64,000 nt of DNA from Cokeromyces recurvatus (lineage: Eukaryota > Mucoromycota > Mucoromycetes > Mucorales > Mucoraceae). Both the position numbers and the translations under genes were made by a program. Where the stretch lies: NCBI RefSeq assembly GCF_025118155.1, contig NW_026251387.1, positions 2,139,501-2,203,500 on the forward strand, in the 5' to 3' direction. Below the pieces are notes generated by a model. It did no database searches. It was not told the DNA's origin and saw only the letters and a program-made list of their open reading frames with translations. Positions 1 through 11,400 of this stretch are shown here, one piece after another. Every line of letters starts with the position of its first letter. Positions within the stretch are counted from its first letter, which is position 1.

Positions 1-231
1 ACAAAAATTCCAAATTCATAAAGATTTTGGCGGAGAAAACCGTCTTCCATCTGCACATACATGGTAAGTTTATAATATTTAAAGTTAAAGATTACTCAAT
101 ATTAACCCTTTTTTTTAAAAAAAAAAAGTTTTAATCAAATAGATTTACCTCAATATGATTCTTATGAAAGCTTACGTACAAACCTCTTTAAAGCGATTAG
201 CGAATGCTCTACTGGCTTTGCTTTTGTATAA
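1..231 (+). CDS. HECT-type E3 ubiquitin ligase, C-terminal end (5' truncated by window edge)
   Basis: Two exons (1-63 and 129-231) give the last 55 or so residues of a HECT domain, the C-lobe that accepts ubiquitin from E2 as a thioester and passes it to substrate. The signature LPSAHTCFNQ is visible, followed by DLPQYDSYE and an ending GFAFV, which match the HECT family C-terminus. The catalytic Cys codon is split TG|T by the intron, whose donor is GTAAGT at 64 and whose acceptor follows an A-run at 127-128. The reading frame starting at 155 is this exon in the wrong frame. The window shows nothing of the N-terminal domains, so the subfamily cannot be named. Confidence in the family is high. 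Confidence 0.9.
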
Positions 232-438
232 TATATATCTATACACATATATATGCTCATATACAGATATTATTTCTTTTTTGTTATATTTCCCCTACTT
301 CTTCATTCTTTGTTTTTTTTTTCTTGAATTAACATAATAAAAAATATTCTCTTAACCAAAAACTTTATTAAATTATCACGTATAAATTACAACACTCTCC
401 TGTTTGTAAACATATACAAATATATAAAACATGCATTA

Positions 439-444
<6 letters not shown>

Positions 445-492
<48 letters not shown>
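445..492. repeat. poly(A) tract of about 48 bases
   Basis: An uninterrupted run of A lies between the convergent ends of the HECT and SET genes, immediately after the SET stop codon as read on the minus strand (a T-run in its 3' UTR). Exact length may be affected by sequencing. Confidence 0.9.
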
Positions 493-494
<2 letters not shown>

Positions 495-496
<2 letters not shown>

Positions 497-1135
497 ACAA
501 ATCTCTCTCCTGAATGAGTTCCTCGATATGTTTGCTCAAAACAAACTGCTTTAAGGTATTTGTTGACAGATATCGGGCTCCTTGAACTGTTTCAATACAC
601 TAGAATAATTTTATTTTGTTAACCTTTTTTTTTTTTCTTGCATACAAAATAAGTTTACCTTTGATGAACCACACCAGCATGAAAATGGTTGTGCTATTAA
701 AAGTAAAAATAATTAGCTGTCAAGTCGTGACTATTTTTTTTCTTAAAAAAAAAAGCTACCCATATCCCATTCAGTGGAAGGATAGAAAAAGGTCAATTCA
801 TCATCAGGAGCTATGTCTCTAGTGGCAACCACAACTGAATGATCAACATCCATAAAAGTTGAAGGATCACATGAATGATTCATGAAAACGAGATCACTAT
901 TTAATTCAATATGCTTATCTTTAGAAACCTGCACTGTCGAATAACGTTTAGCACCAGGTGTAAGCCCCTCCAAAGTGGCAATAATAGACCCTTTTGCAAA
1001 TGGTCTAACCGCAACAAGTTTACTTGAAAATGATTCAGGTGGGCCCTGGCGAACAATTTTAAAATCATTAGGGTGCGTGGGCTTACCGTTAATAATAATA
1101 TTATTATTATAATTTTCAGGAATAGTATTTGGCAT
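495..1135 (-). CDS. small SET-domain protein (putative lysine methyltransferase)
   Basis: Three exons (1135-760, 693-659, 599-495) join in frame to 171 residues. The core of a SET domain is visible: NHSCDPS near residues 86-92 (the S-adenosylmethionine/active-site pseudoknot), then DELTFFYPSTEW, and a post-SET cysteine cluster C-W-C-x4-C at about residues 131-138, encoded mostly by the 35-nt middle exon. No chromatin-reader or pre-SET region is present, so this is a minimal SET protein, a class known in fungi but without a certain substrate. The start at 1135 is the first in-frame ATG after a T-run/A-run; an upstream alternative start would add only low-complexity residues. The splice phases agree with the post-SET motif, which supports the model. 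Confidence 0.82.
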
Positions 1136-2817
1136 TTTTTTTTTAAAAAAAAAAAAAGAAAAAGGAAAAAGAAAAACAATAAGTGAAAACAAGGAATTAA
1201 ACCCACTTTTGTATATGTGTATACATATTTATAGTCCTTTTTTATTATAATAGCTCATGTAATGATTGGCTGGATTCAGATAGAAACGGTGTGGGAGCTT
1301 TTTTTAGGAACATGTTTGACTGAATATCCCCACATTTAATTTTAATGTAATATACTCCGATTCACGTATGTCATCCCAATTAGAAGCGAACGTTTTGTAT
1401 TTTTCTTATAAATATGCTTATATTATTCATTCTCTGAAACAGGCTTGCAGATTAAAACAAATTATTTTGCTCATTTTACGAACCACGATTGTATAAATGT
1501 TATTGCACTAATACAATTTTCAGTGCAACCACAAAGAAGATAAAAAAAAATCGATAAGTTATCTAAAGAGAAAGGCTTGGATTTTAGAGTAATAAATTAC
1601 AGTAAAGATTAAAAAGAGTGAACAATAAAAGAAGTATATAATGACATAATGTTGAATAGCACATGCAACTTGCGCCTGAGACGCAATAAAAAGGGAGAAA
1701 TGAAAATTGTTGATATTCGATCTGTCAAATTGTAATGGCAGAGCAATATCAAACACCAACTTAGTGAACAGTTTGTTGCATTTTCATTTGATTTAGTATA
1801 TTATTTAGACTATATTCTTAACATTGGTACACCGCTGACATAGTTTATAAAAAAAAATATCGCGTTGTTGTGTAAGTATAATTATTGTTTTGTGTTGCAT
1901 AAAATCCAATGATAATTATGTAATAATCATTATTTGCTGTTCCACATGTAACTATACGACAAAAAAAAATTATAACCGTTGCATGTGTATAGTAGAAGAA
2001 TATATTCATAAGAAAAAGAAGAGGATAATAATTGTTATTAGTAAAACCAACGATAATTGGTTTATCATTCCAAAATTAATAACGAAGAATGGGCAAGAGA
2101 AGACCATGGGATCATAAAAGTAAAATTAACAAGAATTTAGATAAATCGGAATTTTGGCAAAACGTTTTTCTCGATGAGGAATCTAATCCCGGCCGCATTA
2201 ATGGGAGCAACAAATATTAGTCACTAGACCATTAAGGATATTAGTGTGATGATACTGTCTATTTGATTTTTAGTTAAAATTCGACTTTTCCTGTAGCAGC
2301 AAAATGATGACGTAGACAGGAACTAATACAGACTATTTAATTGGCTAAAAAAAAACATGGTGATGCTTATAATGCAAATGAAAATAAGGTGAAGCAAAGT
2401 ACATTATTCCTTGACACCTAACAAAAAAAAGATACTGAGCAGTTAAAATATAAGGCAAAAGAAGAATAAAAATATTAGTTCAAAATTAGAATGGCCCAAG
2501 TGCCCCAAATGGGTGATCCATGAGCTTTTTTTTGTAGACAAAATAATTTTTTTTCTAAACTTTGCACTTACACGTATGAAATTAGGTATTAATTATGAAC
2601 TTGGATTTAAATACTTATGTAACACAACTTCAGCCTTCGCTCCTTTAGCAACGTTTGTTCCTTTTTAATTTAATTGTTATTTATTGTGTAAAATGTTTGG
2701 GAATATACAGTATAAAGAAAGTAACCTAGGAACTAATAAGAAAACGATCACCTAGCAACAATTACTATTGATTATTTATACTTTTGGTTTTTAATATGTA
2801 TAGAAATTATTTCATCA
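1136..2817. other. intergenic region, AT-rich, no supported protein gene
   Basis: The stretch holds scattered short reading frames without ATG starts or family features. It contains a decayed tRNA-Glu copy (2168-2238). A TATA-like segment near 2775-2780 precedes the unrecognised gene at 2818. I see nothing else that I can name. Confidence 0.6.
2168..2238 (-). pseudogene. decayed tRNA-Glu copy
   Basis: On the minus strand this matches the intact tRNA-Glu at 27120-27190 over its whole length: the 5' part, A-box region GGTCTAGTGACTA, GCGGCCGGGAT and a degenerate T-arm align without gaps. In a 54-base aligned block I count 11 differences, 9 of them C-to-T or G-to-A relative to the intact gene, and four of six CpG dinucleotides are lost. 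The anticodon stem and acceptor pairing are broken, so it should not be a functional tRNA. Confidence 0.75.
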
Positions 2818-4164
2818 ATGGTTAAGTTAGCTAATGATCAGAAAGTGGTAGTTTGGTCTGAACTTACCGCAGATTTAAAGGATTTGATTGTTTCACAGTA
2901 TAATGGAAAAAATATTGCTAGATTCAAAGGTGATTGGAAAAGAAAGTTGAAGTTAATCGCTAATGCCGCTGGATACAGTATTTCAAAATTTAATGAAAAC
3001 GCATGGCTCGGTATCGAAAAGTCAGTCAAGGAAGACTGATCGTCCTCTAAAACTACAAAGTCAAATTACAATTTGTCAGAAGAGGAGAAAAGACGCGTTT
3101 TAGCTCGATACAATACTATTGAAGAAAACAACAAGTGGCGACTGAAAACCGGTCTCGTAGTCGAAGCTGAGAAGAAAGTATTGGTGAAAATTCCTTCTTT
3201 TGAGCACCCAGTTCATTCCATGATAATGGATCCGGACGACTTAGTCTGGGAGAAATACTTTACTCGTGAAGAAATAAATGAGATAAAGTCGTATAATGTA
3301 AAACCTCTGGAGAAGCTCCCACAGGAATTACAAGAGTATCTTGATTTATACGATAAGGAGTGGATAACAGGAAATGAATCACGTGAATATGCAGAAAACC
3401 AAAAACATTTTTCCTTCGTCAAATTTGACAAGAGATGGCTCCTCCAAAGAATGATTGGAATTTCTGAGCTTTTCTGTGACGATAATCAATTGCACCTTGA
3501 AGATTATTCAGAGTCTGATCTGCTGCATGAGCTCTGGCCATTCGTATATAAAATCTTCAGAGATCGCAGTATCCGAGGAAAGCTTGGCGAACGCAGCAGT
3601 GTTGCAGTAGCACTGGCAAGAAATGCTAATCGGTCTCTTGAAACTGATAAAAAAAGGCAAAGAAAAGCAGTGGGAGCAAAAGTGGATATCTTATTCACGA
3701 TCAAAAATAATGAATTCGGATCGTGTGAAATCGGAAAAGATATGATTACCGTTGCAGATGACAAGTATATGGATGATGGGTTGGTCAAGCTGCCTAAGAC
3801 ATTAAGAGACATGCTTTGCATGCTTGTGAATCAAACCCCACACCAAATCAATAACTTAACAACTATTGGACTTCTTATTATGGGACTAAAAATGGAATTA
3901 TTAAGAATGGATGTTCCTTACAAAAGTGCAATAACAAGAGTTTTAAGATCATCAGTGTTTGAATTCCCTTCATCATCCAACGACATCAATATTGACCTTA
4001 TTCCTATTTTTGAGATTATTTGGAAGGCAAAACAGGCCATGCTCAAGAATGTTCAATTACTTAAAGATCGTAAAAGAAAAGCTTCTGAACTTATGACCAG
4101 TATTGCAAACAAGACGACTGTGTTACCACATTCCTTTGTTCGCTTCTCTGGCAACAAAGTCTAG
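2818..4164 (+). pseudogene. unrecognised 448-codon protein interrupted by one in-frame TGA
   Basis: The frame from ATG 2818 to TAG 4164 is open except for a single TGA at 3037-3039 (codon 74), after which the same frame runs on for 374 codons. The part before the stop looks like a small helical domain (WSELTADLKDLI). The part after it has ELWPFVYKIFRD, then LGERSSVAVALARN and a block reading AVGAKVDILF with CEIGK shortly after. That spacing of Asp and Glu-x-x-Lys faintly resembles PD-(D/E)XK nuclease-like folds, but this is weak. My recollection is that Mucorales carry large families of similar unnamed proteins; I could not check this. Base composition is less AT-rich than the flanks. Splicing out the stop is possible only with poor sites (for example 3025-3084, donor GTCAAG). 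Most likely a recently damaged member of a multicopy family. Confidence 0.6.
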
Positions 4165-5430
4165 TGCTTAAATTATACGAAATTATACAAAAATCAAATA
4201 AAATTAGCTGATAAATGTCCTATTCAACTATACTATTCTAGTTTTGTCTAATTAAATTAAACTCACTTTTATATATATTATAGATAATTCATTTTGAATT
4301 ATGAATCTCCTCATCCATAGTAATAAAAGTTTAAAGGAGACTCCTGAAGAATTCTGTCTCAGCAATGTGGTAAAAGTTTATTGGTTAATTTTTACACTCC
4401 GACTTTCTATATAAAGTCTACGTAATTTTTTTTCTCTTTTATTATTTTTCTTTTATTTTCTTTTTACGTTCTGGGGGACTTTGGTTATGTGGCGATTAGT
4501 AGTAGACGCTCTTTGAAGTTCATGCTAGTGGTCCATGTAATTAAAGTACGCTAATACTTTGGTGCTTTGCCTCTCGGTGTTGGTAGTAGATGTTGCCTCT
4601 ACTGGGTTTCTCATGCCAGTACTCTTGAGGAGGGAATTGTTGACATTTTGGAACATGGGGGTTTTTTTCTTATTCGGCGATTAGTAGTAGACGCTCTTTG
4701 AAGTTCATGCTAGTGGACCAAGTAAGAAAAAATACTAATGTCGACGTCTCTAGTGCTTCAGTCATTTATGTCTAGTAGTAGACGCTCTTTGAAGTTCATG
4801 CTAGAGGTGAATGGTGAAAGTCATTAGCGTGTGGGGATCTGAGGGTTGGGAACAGATAGTCTACACCTTCACGTGGTTGTTCCTGTGAGTAAAAGCTTAT
4901 TGCTTTGAAACCAAGATAGACTCTAACTTAAATATAAAATCAAATAAAGACGGCTTTCTCATTAAATCCTAAAACTATTTTTTGTTTGGTTTTTTTTTTC
5001 TTTCATTCTAATAACTTTTGTTACTAAAATCTTCATAATTATCTGAGAAATATTTGAAATCTAGTCATTAGAACTTTCCAGTACAATAATTTCATACTTT
5101 ACAAAAACATATAAATACTGCAAATATTTTCAATAAAGATTATCTTGAGTTTTACACAAAAACTTTTATTTTTTATTTTTCTTTCTGTTTATTGTTTCCA
5201 GCTAATTATAGGCAACACATTTCCTATGACGTTTCTTTCTCATTTCAATATAATGAGTATAAATGTAGATGTGTTAATGTATAAGATCAAATGGACGGAC
5301 ATATTAATAAGAAAAGCCTTAGACGCTCACAAAGTCCAAAATAAACGACTATTTTTACAAGCGCTCATTTGTACTAAAATCGTAATTCATTTTCAAATAA
5401 AAGCATTTAAGCGTTGAAAAATATACTCCA

Positions 5431-5465
<35 letters not shown>

Positions 5466-6230
5466 ATTTTAAAAATATAAAAGGAACAAAATTGAAGAAA
5501 GAAGTTGCTTAAATGTTGATGATAAATGCTGTAGGAAGATTTGTATTGTTAATATCAGCAATTGATAACTTGGAATGACGTATATACAGTAAATAAATAA
5601 ATGGTTTATATTGCTGTTGAAAGAGTCGTATCGGGTTAAAAACTAGTTCATTATTTAAACAAATATGAATATTTATTTTTTTTAGTTTTGACTTGATAGC
5701 ATAGAATTAAAAAATAGTGAATTTAAACTGATACATTTCTTTTTTTCTTTTTTTTAAAAAAAAATGAATCGTTTTTATCGCTTGAAATAAATATAACGTT
5801 TAACTTAATTTATCGTGATAATTTTATGTATCTTTTTTTTTTCTTCGTGGGATGAAACAATAGCGATTATGAGTCAACATAATTGAAAAACTAGAATAAA
5901 AAATCTCATTGGTATTAAATTAAATTGTGGGGTAATAAGTTACGCAAAATGGTCGGATAAAAGTTATGTAGAAGTAACTTCTCCAAAATGAATAAGCGAA
6001 ATAGAATTCTTTTCTTTCTCTAGCAGTAGTAGCCTATACATCATTTTATATTTATTTTTGTAAGACAAAGGAAACAAATATACACATATGTATATTATAA
6101 TTTAAATATTATACAAAATTATACATTTGGTGTGTGTAAAAAGAGAAAGGGAATAGAGTAAAGAAGAAGAAGAGTAAGAAATTATATGGTGTACATAAGA
6201 AAAAAAAAAAAGGGAGTAATTTCATTATAT
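4165..6230. other. intergenic region with short direct repeats and poly(A)
   Basis: No protein gene is supported. Three copies of a 35-40 bp direct repeat lie in 4491-4807 within a locally less AT-rich block (about 4450-4880). An A-run of about 30 follows at 5432-5463. A 90-codon open frame at 5145-5417 lacks an ATG start and looks incidental. Confidence 0.6.
4491..4807 (+). repeat. three dispersed direct repeats, core TAGTAGTAGACGCTCTTTGA
   Basis: Copies begin at 4497, 4682 and 4773. All three share TAGTAGTAGACGCTCTTTGA followed by AGTTCATGCTAG; the first two also share GGCGAT upstream and a TGG tail. Spacing is 185 and 91 bp, so the second interval is close to half the first. Between them are related fragments such as GGTAGTAGATGTTGCCTCTA. 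Function unknown. Confidence 0.85.
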
Positions 6231-8007
6231 CTAAGATTTGAACTGATCCTCAGTGACACCTTTACCCATTGCAGCAGTAGCAGCAACACCACCTGTAACA
6301 ACTTTAATGAGTTCATCAACATAATTAGCACCAGACCACTTTTGATGTTGTAGGACATCAACTCCTTGTTCACGCTCTTTACGTTGAACTTGACTAACAT
6401 AGCCAAGCATACCTTGCTCCTTAAAGCTCTTTGCAAAAGTAGCAGTTGCTAATGCATTTGCATGAAGTCCTCCCAACGTAATGAATTGCCAGACAAAACC
6501 GAGCTTACCCAAATCTGCAATGTATGATTTCATATTGTTATCATTTAAACCAGCAGCATCCCTAAATATGATTAATTAATACAAATAGGATTGGATGATC
6601 ATGATATTTTTTTTTTTTTTTTTACTTTACCAGTTGAAGGAAGGAGAAAGATTATAACATAGTAAAGCATGTGGATAAACAGATAAAACGCCTTGTGAGA
6701 ATTGTTTCGCTTGAGCAAGAATAGGCTTCTTAGTTTCCATCCATAACATATCTGCATAAGGTGCGAACGCAACTGCACGCGAAGTAGCAGCCTCAGTACC
6801 ACCTTCATAACGATAAAGACCCTCACGCACACGGGGAAGATCCCAGTCCCAAAAGATTTCAATACCATATTCATTCTTGGCAATGGCTCGGGCTTCTGCA
6901 TTAGATTTGTAATGAATCTTGGAAAGAAATTCTTGAGCAACAGCTTCTGATTTACCAGATTTAATAATTTCATCAGCTACTGCTGTACCAAATCGCTTAA
7001 GACCTGCTTTAGAAATCCATTCATCTTCTACTGCTTGAAGTGCAGCACCATGTTTACCAGAGGCTTCAGCTTCATTCATTAAACTAGCTAAAGGCTTCGC
7101 ATTAGGATTGGTAGTACCGACAATAAATTCATGATCACGGGGGTCAATGTTAGAGGTAATTAACGTAGCAGCTTCTGCATCAGAACGAGCAACAATCAAG
7201 TTCTCAACCCCCATAATATCATATTGAACACGAATAGCAATTAAACGATTAATATGTTCTCCAATAGGAACCAAAACTTTACCAGCCATATGGCCACATT
7301 TCTTTGTAGAAGGAGATTGGTCTTCAACTATAAATAATTTTGATAAGTATTTTTTCTATTTTTTTTTTTTTTAAAAAAAAAAAAAGAAAAAGAGTAAATT
7401 TTGTAATATAGGAATAATACTTACTGTGCATACCAGCAGCACCACGCTCAACAAACATTTTAGCAAGTTTCATAACAGCTGTAATACCACCATGACCGGT
7501 ATCACCATCAGCGATGATAGGTCTTAAATAATCAATAGGAGGGTTAGCAGCACGTTCTTTAGGTGTCATCGCAAGACGAGCCTCACGCTGTTTACGATCA
7601 TGGAAGAGTTGAGCAAAGAAGAGATGTTCTACTTTATTAGGAACGGTATCCATAGGATAATCGGCAAGATCAGGACCAGGTTCATTTGAGGTTGAAGCAG
7701 TAGAAGAGCATTGCCAGCCGGAAACATAAACTGTCTCAAGAAAGGGTGCCATCTGAGTGACTTGAACAGGATCAAGGGCACCAAAAGTATGCGATGTTGT
7801 ACCATTTGCTTTATGATTTTTGAGAAGTTTCCAAACTTTTTTTGCTTGAATATCAGAACGATATTGAATAGGGAAATAACCACGTTTAGAAACAATGGCT
7901 TCAGCTGTATAGGGACGCTTAACGTGTGCAAAACGAGGACTGGACCACCATTTCTTTACTTGTTCAACTTCTTCGAGAAATGCTTGTTGCTCTAAATCAA
8001 TAGTCAT
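6231..8007 (-). CDS. icl1: isocitrate lyase
   Basis: Three exons (8007-7425, 7327-6631, 6561-6231) give 536 residues, normal for fungal isocitrate lyase, which cleaves isocitrate to succinate and glyoxylate in the glyoxylate cycle. The first intron joins GMH to IEDQ, producing the family block ahead of the catalytic signature KKCGH (Cys about residue 205). [10 protein letters not shown] binds metal and substrate. The C-terminus is QFKS, so no PTS1 peroxisomal signal is visible; location may be cytosolic or depend on another signal. The start is the first ATG, with typical fungal N-terminal sequence. Upstream sequence carries a CCAAT box and a CCGGGG site matching the CreA/Mig1 repressor consensus, consistent with glucose-repressed expression (inference). 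The T-run/A-run in intron 1 is a common local oddity. Confidence 0.97.
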
Positions 8008-8403
8008 TTTATAATATATTTATATATATATATGTATGTATGTATGTATACGTATATGTATGTAAAGTAAAAGAAGAAGGAAAAATAAAATGAAAAAAAA
8101 GAGAGAGATAATAAATTACTCCTTTTATACGTTTTCTCTCATTATCATAGACTTTCCCAAACTAAAAAAGGGAGAAACTCGGAGCCAGAATTCAACATTA
8201 AAACAAAAATTTCATGTGATTGTTATTAAAGAAGACAATTTACATTATTTTTCCCCACGTGAAATACACTCATAATTATTGGCCAAATTCACTAATTCCG
8301 GGGTCTCCGTAGATATATAAAAGATTTAACATTTGTCATCAGTTCTATTACATTTTATTATTAACTGTATTTACATATACAAAATATTTTTTTTTGTTTA
8401 TTG
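8008..8403 (-). promoter_or_regulatory. isocitrate lyase upstream region with candidate regulatory sites
   Basis: Between the icl1 ATG and the stop of the next minus-strand gene. Seen on the minus strand: CCAAT at 8278-8282, an E-box CACGTG at 8256-8261, and CCGGGG at 8298-8303, which fits the SYGGRG consensus of the carbon-catabolite repressor CreA/Mig1. A TATA-like TATATAT lies just above 8312. Sites are short and individually weak; only their grouping upstream of icl1 is suggestive. A 61-codon open frame at 8090-8275 on the plus strand is incidental. Confidence 0.4.
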
Positions 8404-11400
8404 TTATTGTTCTTGAGAGTCCTTATCCCATTGATTAATGTGCCAACCTTGTTCTTCAGTAATACGATTGTTTGATTCACCCAATAATGCAGTAGAATAT
8501 CCATTTTGTTTCACATGTTTATCAAGATATTCAAAAGCTACTCGTTTTATGTCATCCTGAGTCACTTTTAAAAGTGCTTCACGTCGCCTATTTTTTTTTT
8601 TTTCATTGTATGTTAGTTTCTCTCATATTTATTATACCCAATAAGTATTCTTCTCTTTTTTCTTCTCCCTCTTAATACTTTACCATTGTCTCATTTCATC
8701 AGAAATACCGTGTACAAATTGAAGCATACCTTCTTCAGATACACTTTGTGGGGCATCAATACCTTGGAAAATTGACAATTTGGACTCCGTCATTTCCTGA
8801 TCTGTAAATGAACGTTGCTGAACCCAATCAATTGACTTCTTAAATGTATCTAAAGTTTCAAGTGTTCGAGGATCCCGATAAGAATAAAATGAAAAGAGAC
8901 CATTTAAGCCAGCATAACTTGCTCCTCCACCATAAGCACCATTCTTTTCTCTAATTTCACGATGAAGGTAATGATTTGTCATAAGTGAAGATAACATCTG
9001 AAGACTGGCTCCATCAGGATGTGTATAAGGAACTCCACGAAATACTTGAGCTGAAAAATTGACTTGGAATGGTAAAGGGAAGAAAGTTCTCTTATATTGT
9101 GGAGTGAATACACCCTATTTATATATACAATTAAAATAAGTCTATTTTGCTCTCTTTCCCCCTCCTTTTTTTTTTTTTTTTGTAATTTATTGTATACTTA
9201 CAGTGTTAAGAGACATAGTAGATTTATTATTAATCTTATTATTTTCAACAGGTAAACTTTGAAGGAAGCTAATTAACGATTTTGTATTGCTTTCAATAGC
9301 ATCCTCACCCGAAGTAATTGCAACACGTAAAGAAGATTGTGTCAAAACTGCAGATGCGATCTGTTTCAACTTAGTTACAACATCAGAAATGTCTTCTTGT
9401 GCAGCCAAACGACTCATAAACTTAACCTGCGTCATACCACTCATAATTTCTGCATTATGCATACCAGGTGTCAAACTTGACCCAGCAAAGGTTCGAGCAA
9501 AGACATGACCAGAATCTGCAATAGAATTAACCATAGAGGATGCATTCTTTTATAAAATAAAATTAACATTTTTCCACTCTTTTTTTTTTCTTATTATAAA
9601 CAACTTACACCATTAATAAGCGTCTTTAGTTTTTCAACATCATCAAAATTAGTTTCATGAATTAACTTGGCTAATATGCTATACATTTTATCAATATTGC
9701 GATCTAAACAGTTGCCAACAAGAGCAATTCCTTCCTCAATATGATCAATATCAGAATGATTAGTTGTTAAAGTAGTAGAGGCGCGAAGGCCACCAGTATA
9801 AAGACGAATCTCTTCATCAATATCCGCCATTGATTGCTGACGTGTACCTAAAGACAATAAAGCATCACAAAACAATGGCAAATAAAGCTTTAAATCATCA
9901 GATAAAGAGGGTAATGTACTAATAGCACGGAAGTAAGTGATGCCATTTGTTGAAGTTGTTCTCCATTGAACAGGTGTATTACAAAGTCCAGTATGTTCTA
10001 AAATAGTATGTTTTGCTTTATGTGCAATATCACTCAATTGAAGCGTTGGAAGACAGCTTAAATCTTCTTTACGATCCTGAGAAGCTAATAAATCTTTACC
10101 ATCTTGAGCGATTTCTGCCTTTTCTTTATCAGTAAGTGACTCTACTTTCTTTGCCAATCGAGATTTTTCTTCAGAAAGAACTGTAGCTGAATACTTCTCA
10201 TCAGGTCGCATGACAAATGATAATGTATGCTTGTTATTTAATAAATATTTATCAATTAAATGTTCAAAATAATTGCCCTTTGATAATTCTGATTTAAGAC
10301 GTTCAATATGCTAGCAATAATCATATAACAAAATATGAGCAAATCGGTATATATATATATATATGTATGTATGTATATAATCCTTTAATTACCTTATTAA
10401 TCTCTAAGAGATCAACAGGATCCACTTCATTAAACCAACCAGAGGAAATACCATGCATAATGGTAAGGCCAAAATCAGCTGTTTTCTAATGATTATTATT
10501 TATGTAAGTTTTTTTTTTTTTTTTTTTAATTTTTCAATAAAACTTACATGCTTTTGAGCAAGTTCCATTTGATGAATGGCTGCTTCAATACGCTTAGAAT
10601 CAAATCCTTCTTGTCGAACTTTCTCAAGAACATTTTTAATTGTTATTTTAACCTTCTCCACGTCATCATCTTTTACGCCCTGTAATCCAATAGATAAAGA
10701 ACTTGTACTTTTTTTTTTAAAAAAAATAAAATAAAAGAAAGGTAAATATTTATCACTCTATAAAGAATATAATTTTTTCATTTTACCGAGTACTGTTATC
10801 ATAGCCTGTATTTGAAGAAAATTCAGAACCAAGATTTGTCTCAATCAAAGCTTTATAAAAAGGAGATGCATGTCCGTCTAGAAGTAAGTAGGATAATAAA
10901 CGCATTGAAAATGTTTCAAAGGTATCCTAATGTAAAGTATATCAGTTAAATTAATACATTTTTTTTTTATTACTTACCGTAACATCATTTGTAAGATAAG
11001 AGATAGAAAGTTTTGTTTGCCTATCAGGTGGACTCACTGTAAAAAGAGCATTACTTTTAATATATCTGTGTGTATGTATTTAAGGGAAAAATAGTTAGGA
11101 TACTTTACTAGGGTCTAATGGGCATGTTGTTTCTATACTCTTTGGTTCATTCCATGATGTAGTTATTTTATTAACATTAGGAATAGTAACTTGAGACTTT
11201 GTAAACCCTTCAAGTTGCTTACTAATCGCTTCTAAATGTTCCTCTAAAGGAAAATTACCATACGTGTAAAATCGGGCATTGCTTGGATGATAATGTCTTT
11301 TGTGAAAATCAAGTAGTTGTTCATGTGTCAAATCAGTAATGAATTTAGGATCTCCTCCGCTGCAATATTCATAAGTTGTACCAGCGAACATGGCTTGTTG

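Noticed and set aside
1890..2117. 75-codon frame on the plus strand
   Set aside because: Starts at TTG, low complexity, no splice partners; not supported.
2168..2238. tRNA-derived SINE
   Set aside because: Similarity stops at the tRNA ends and no tail or copies are visible in the window; a decayed tRNA gene is simpler.
5145..5417. 90-codon frame with a hydrophobic start resembling a signal peptide
   Set aside because: No ATG start, AT-driven composition, no homologous features; likely incidental.
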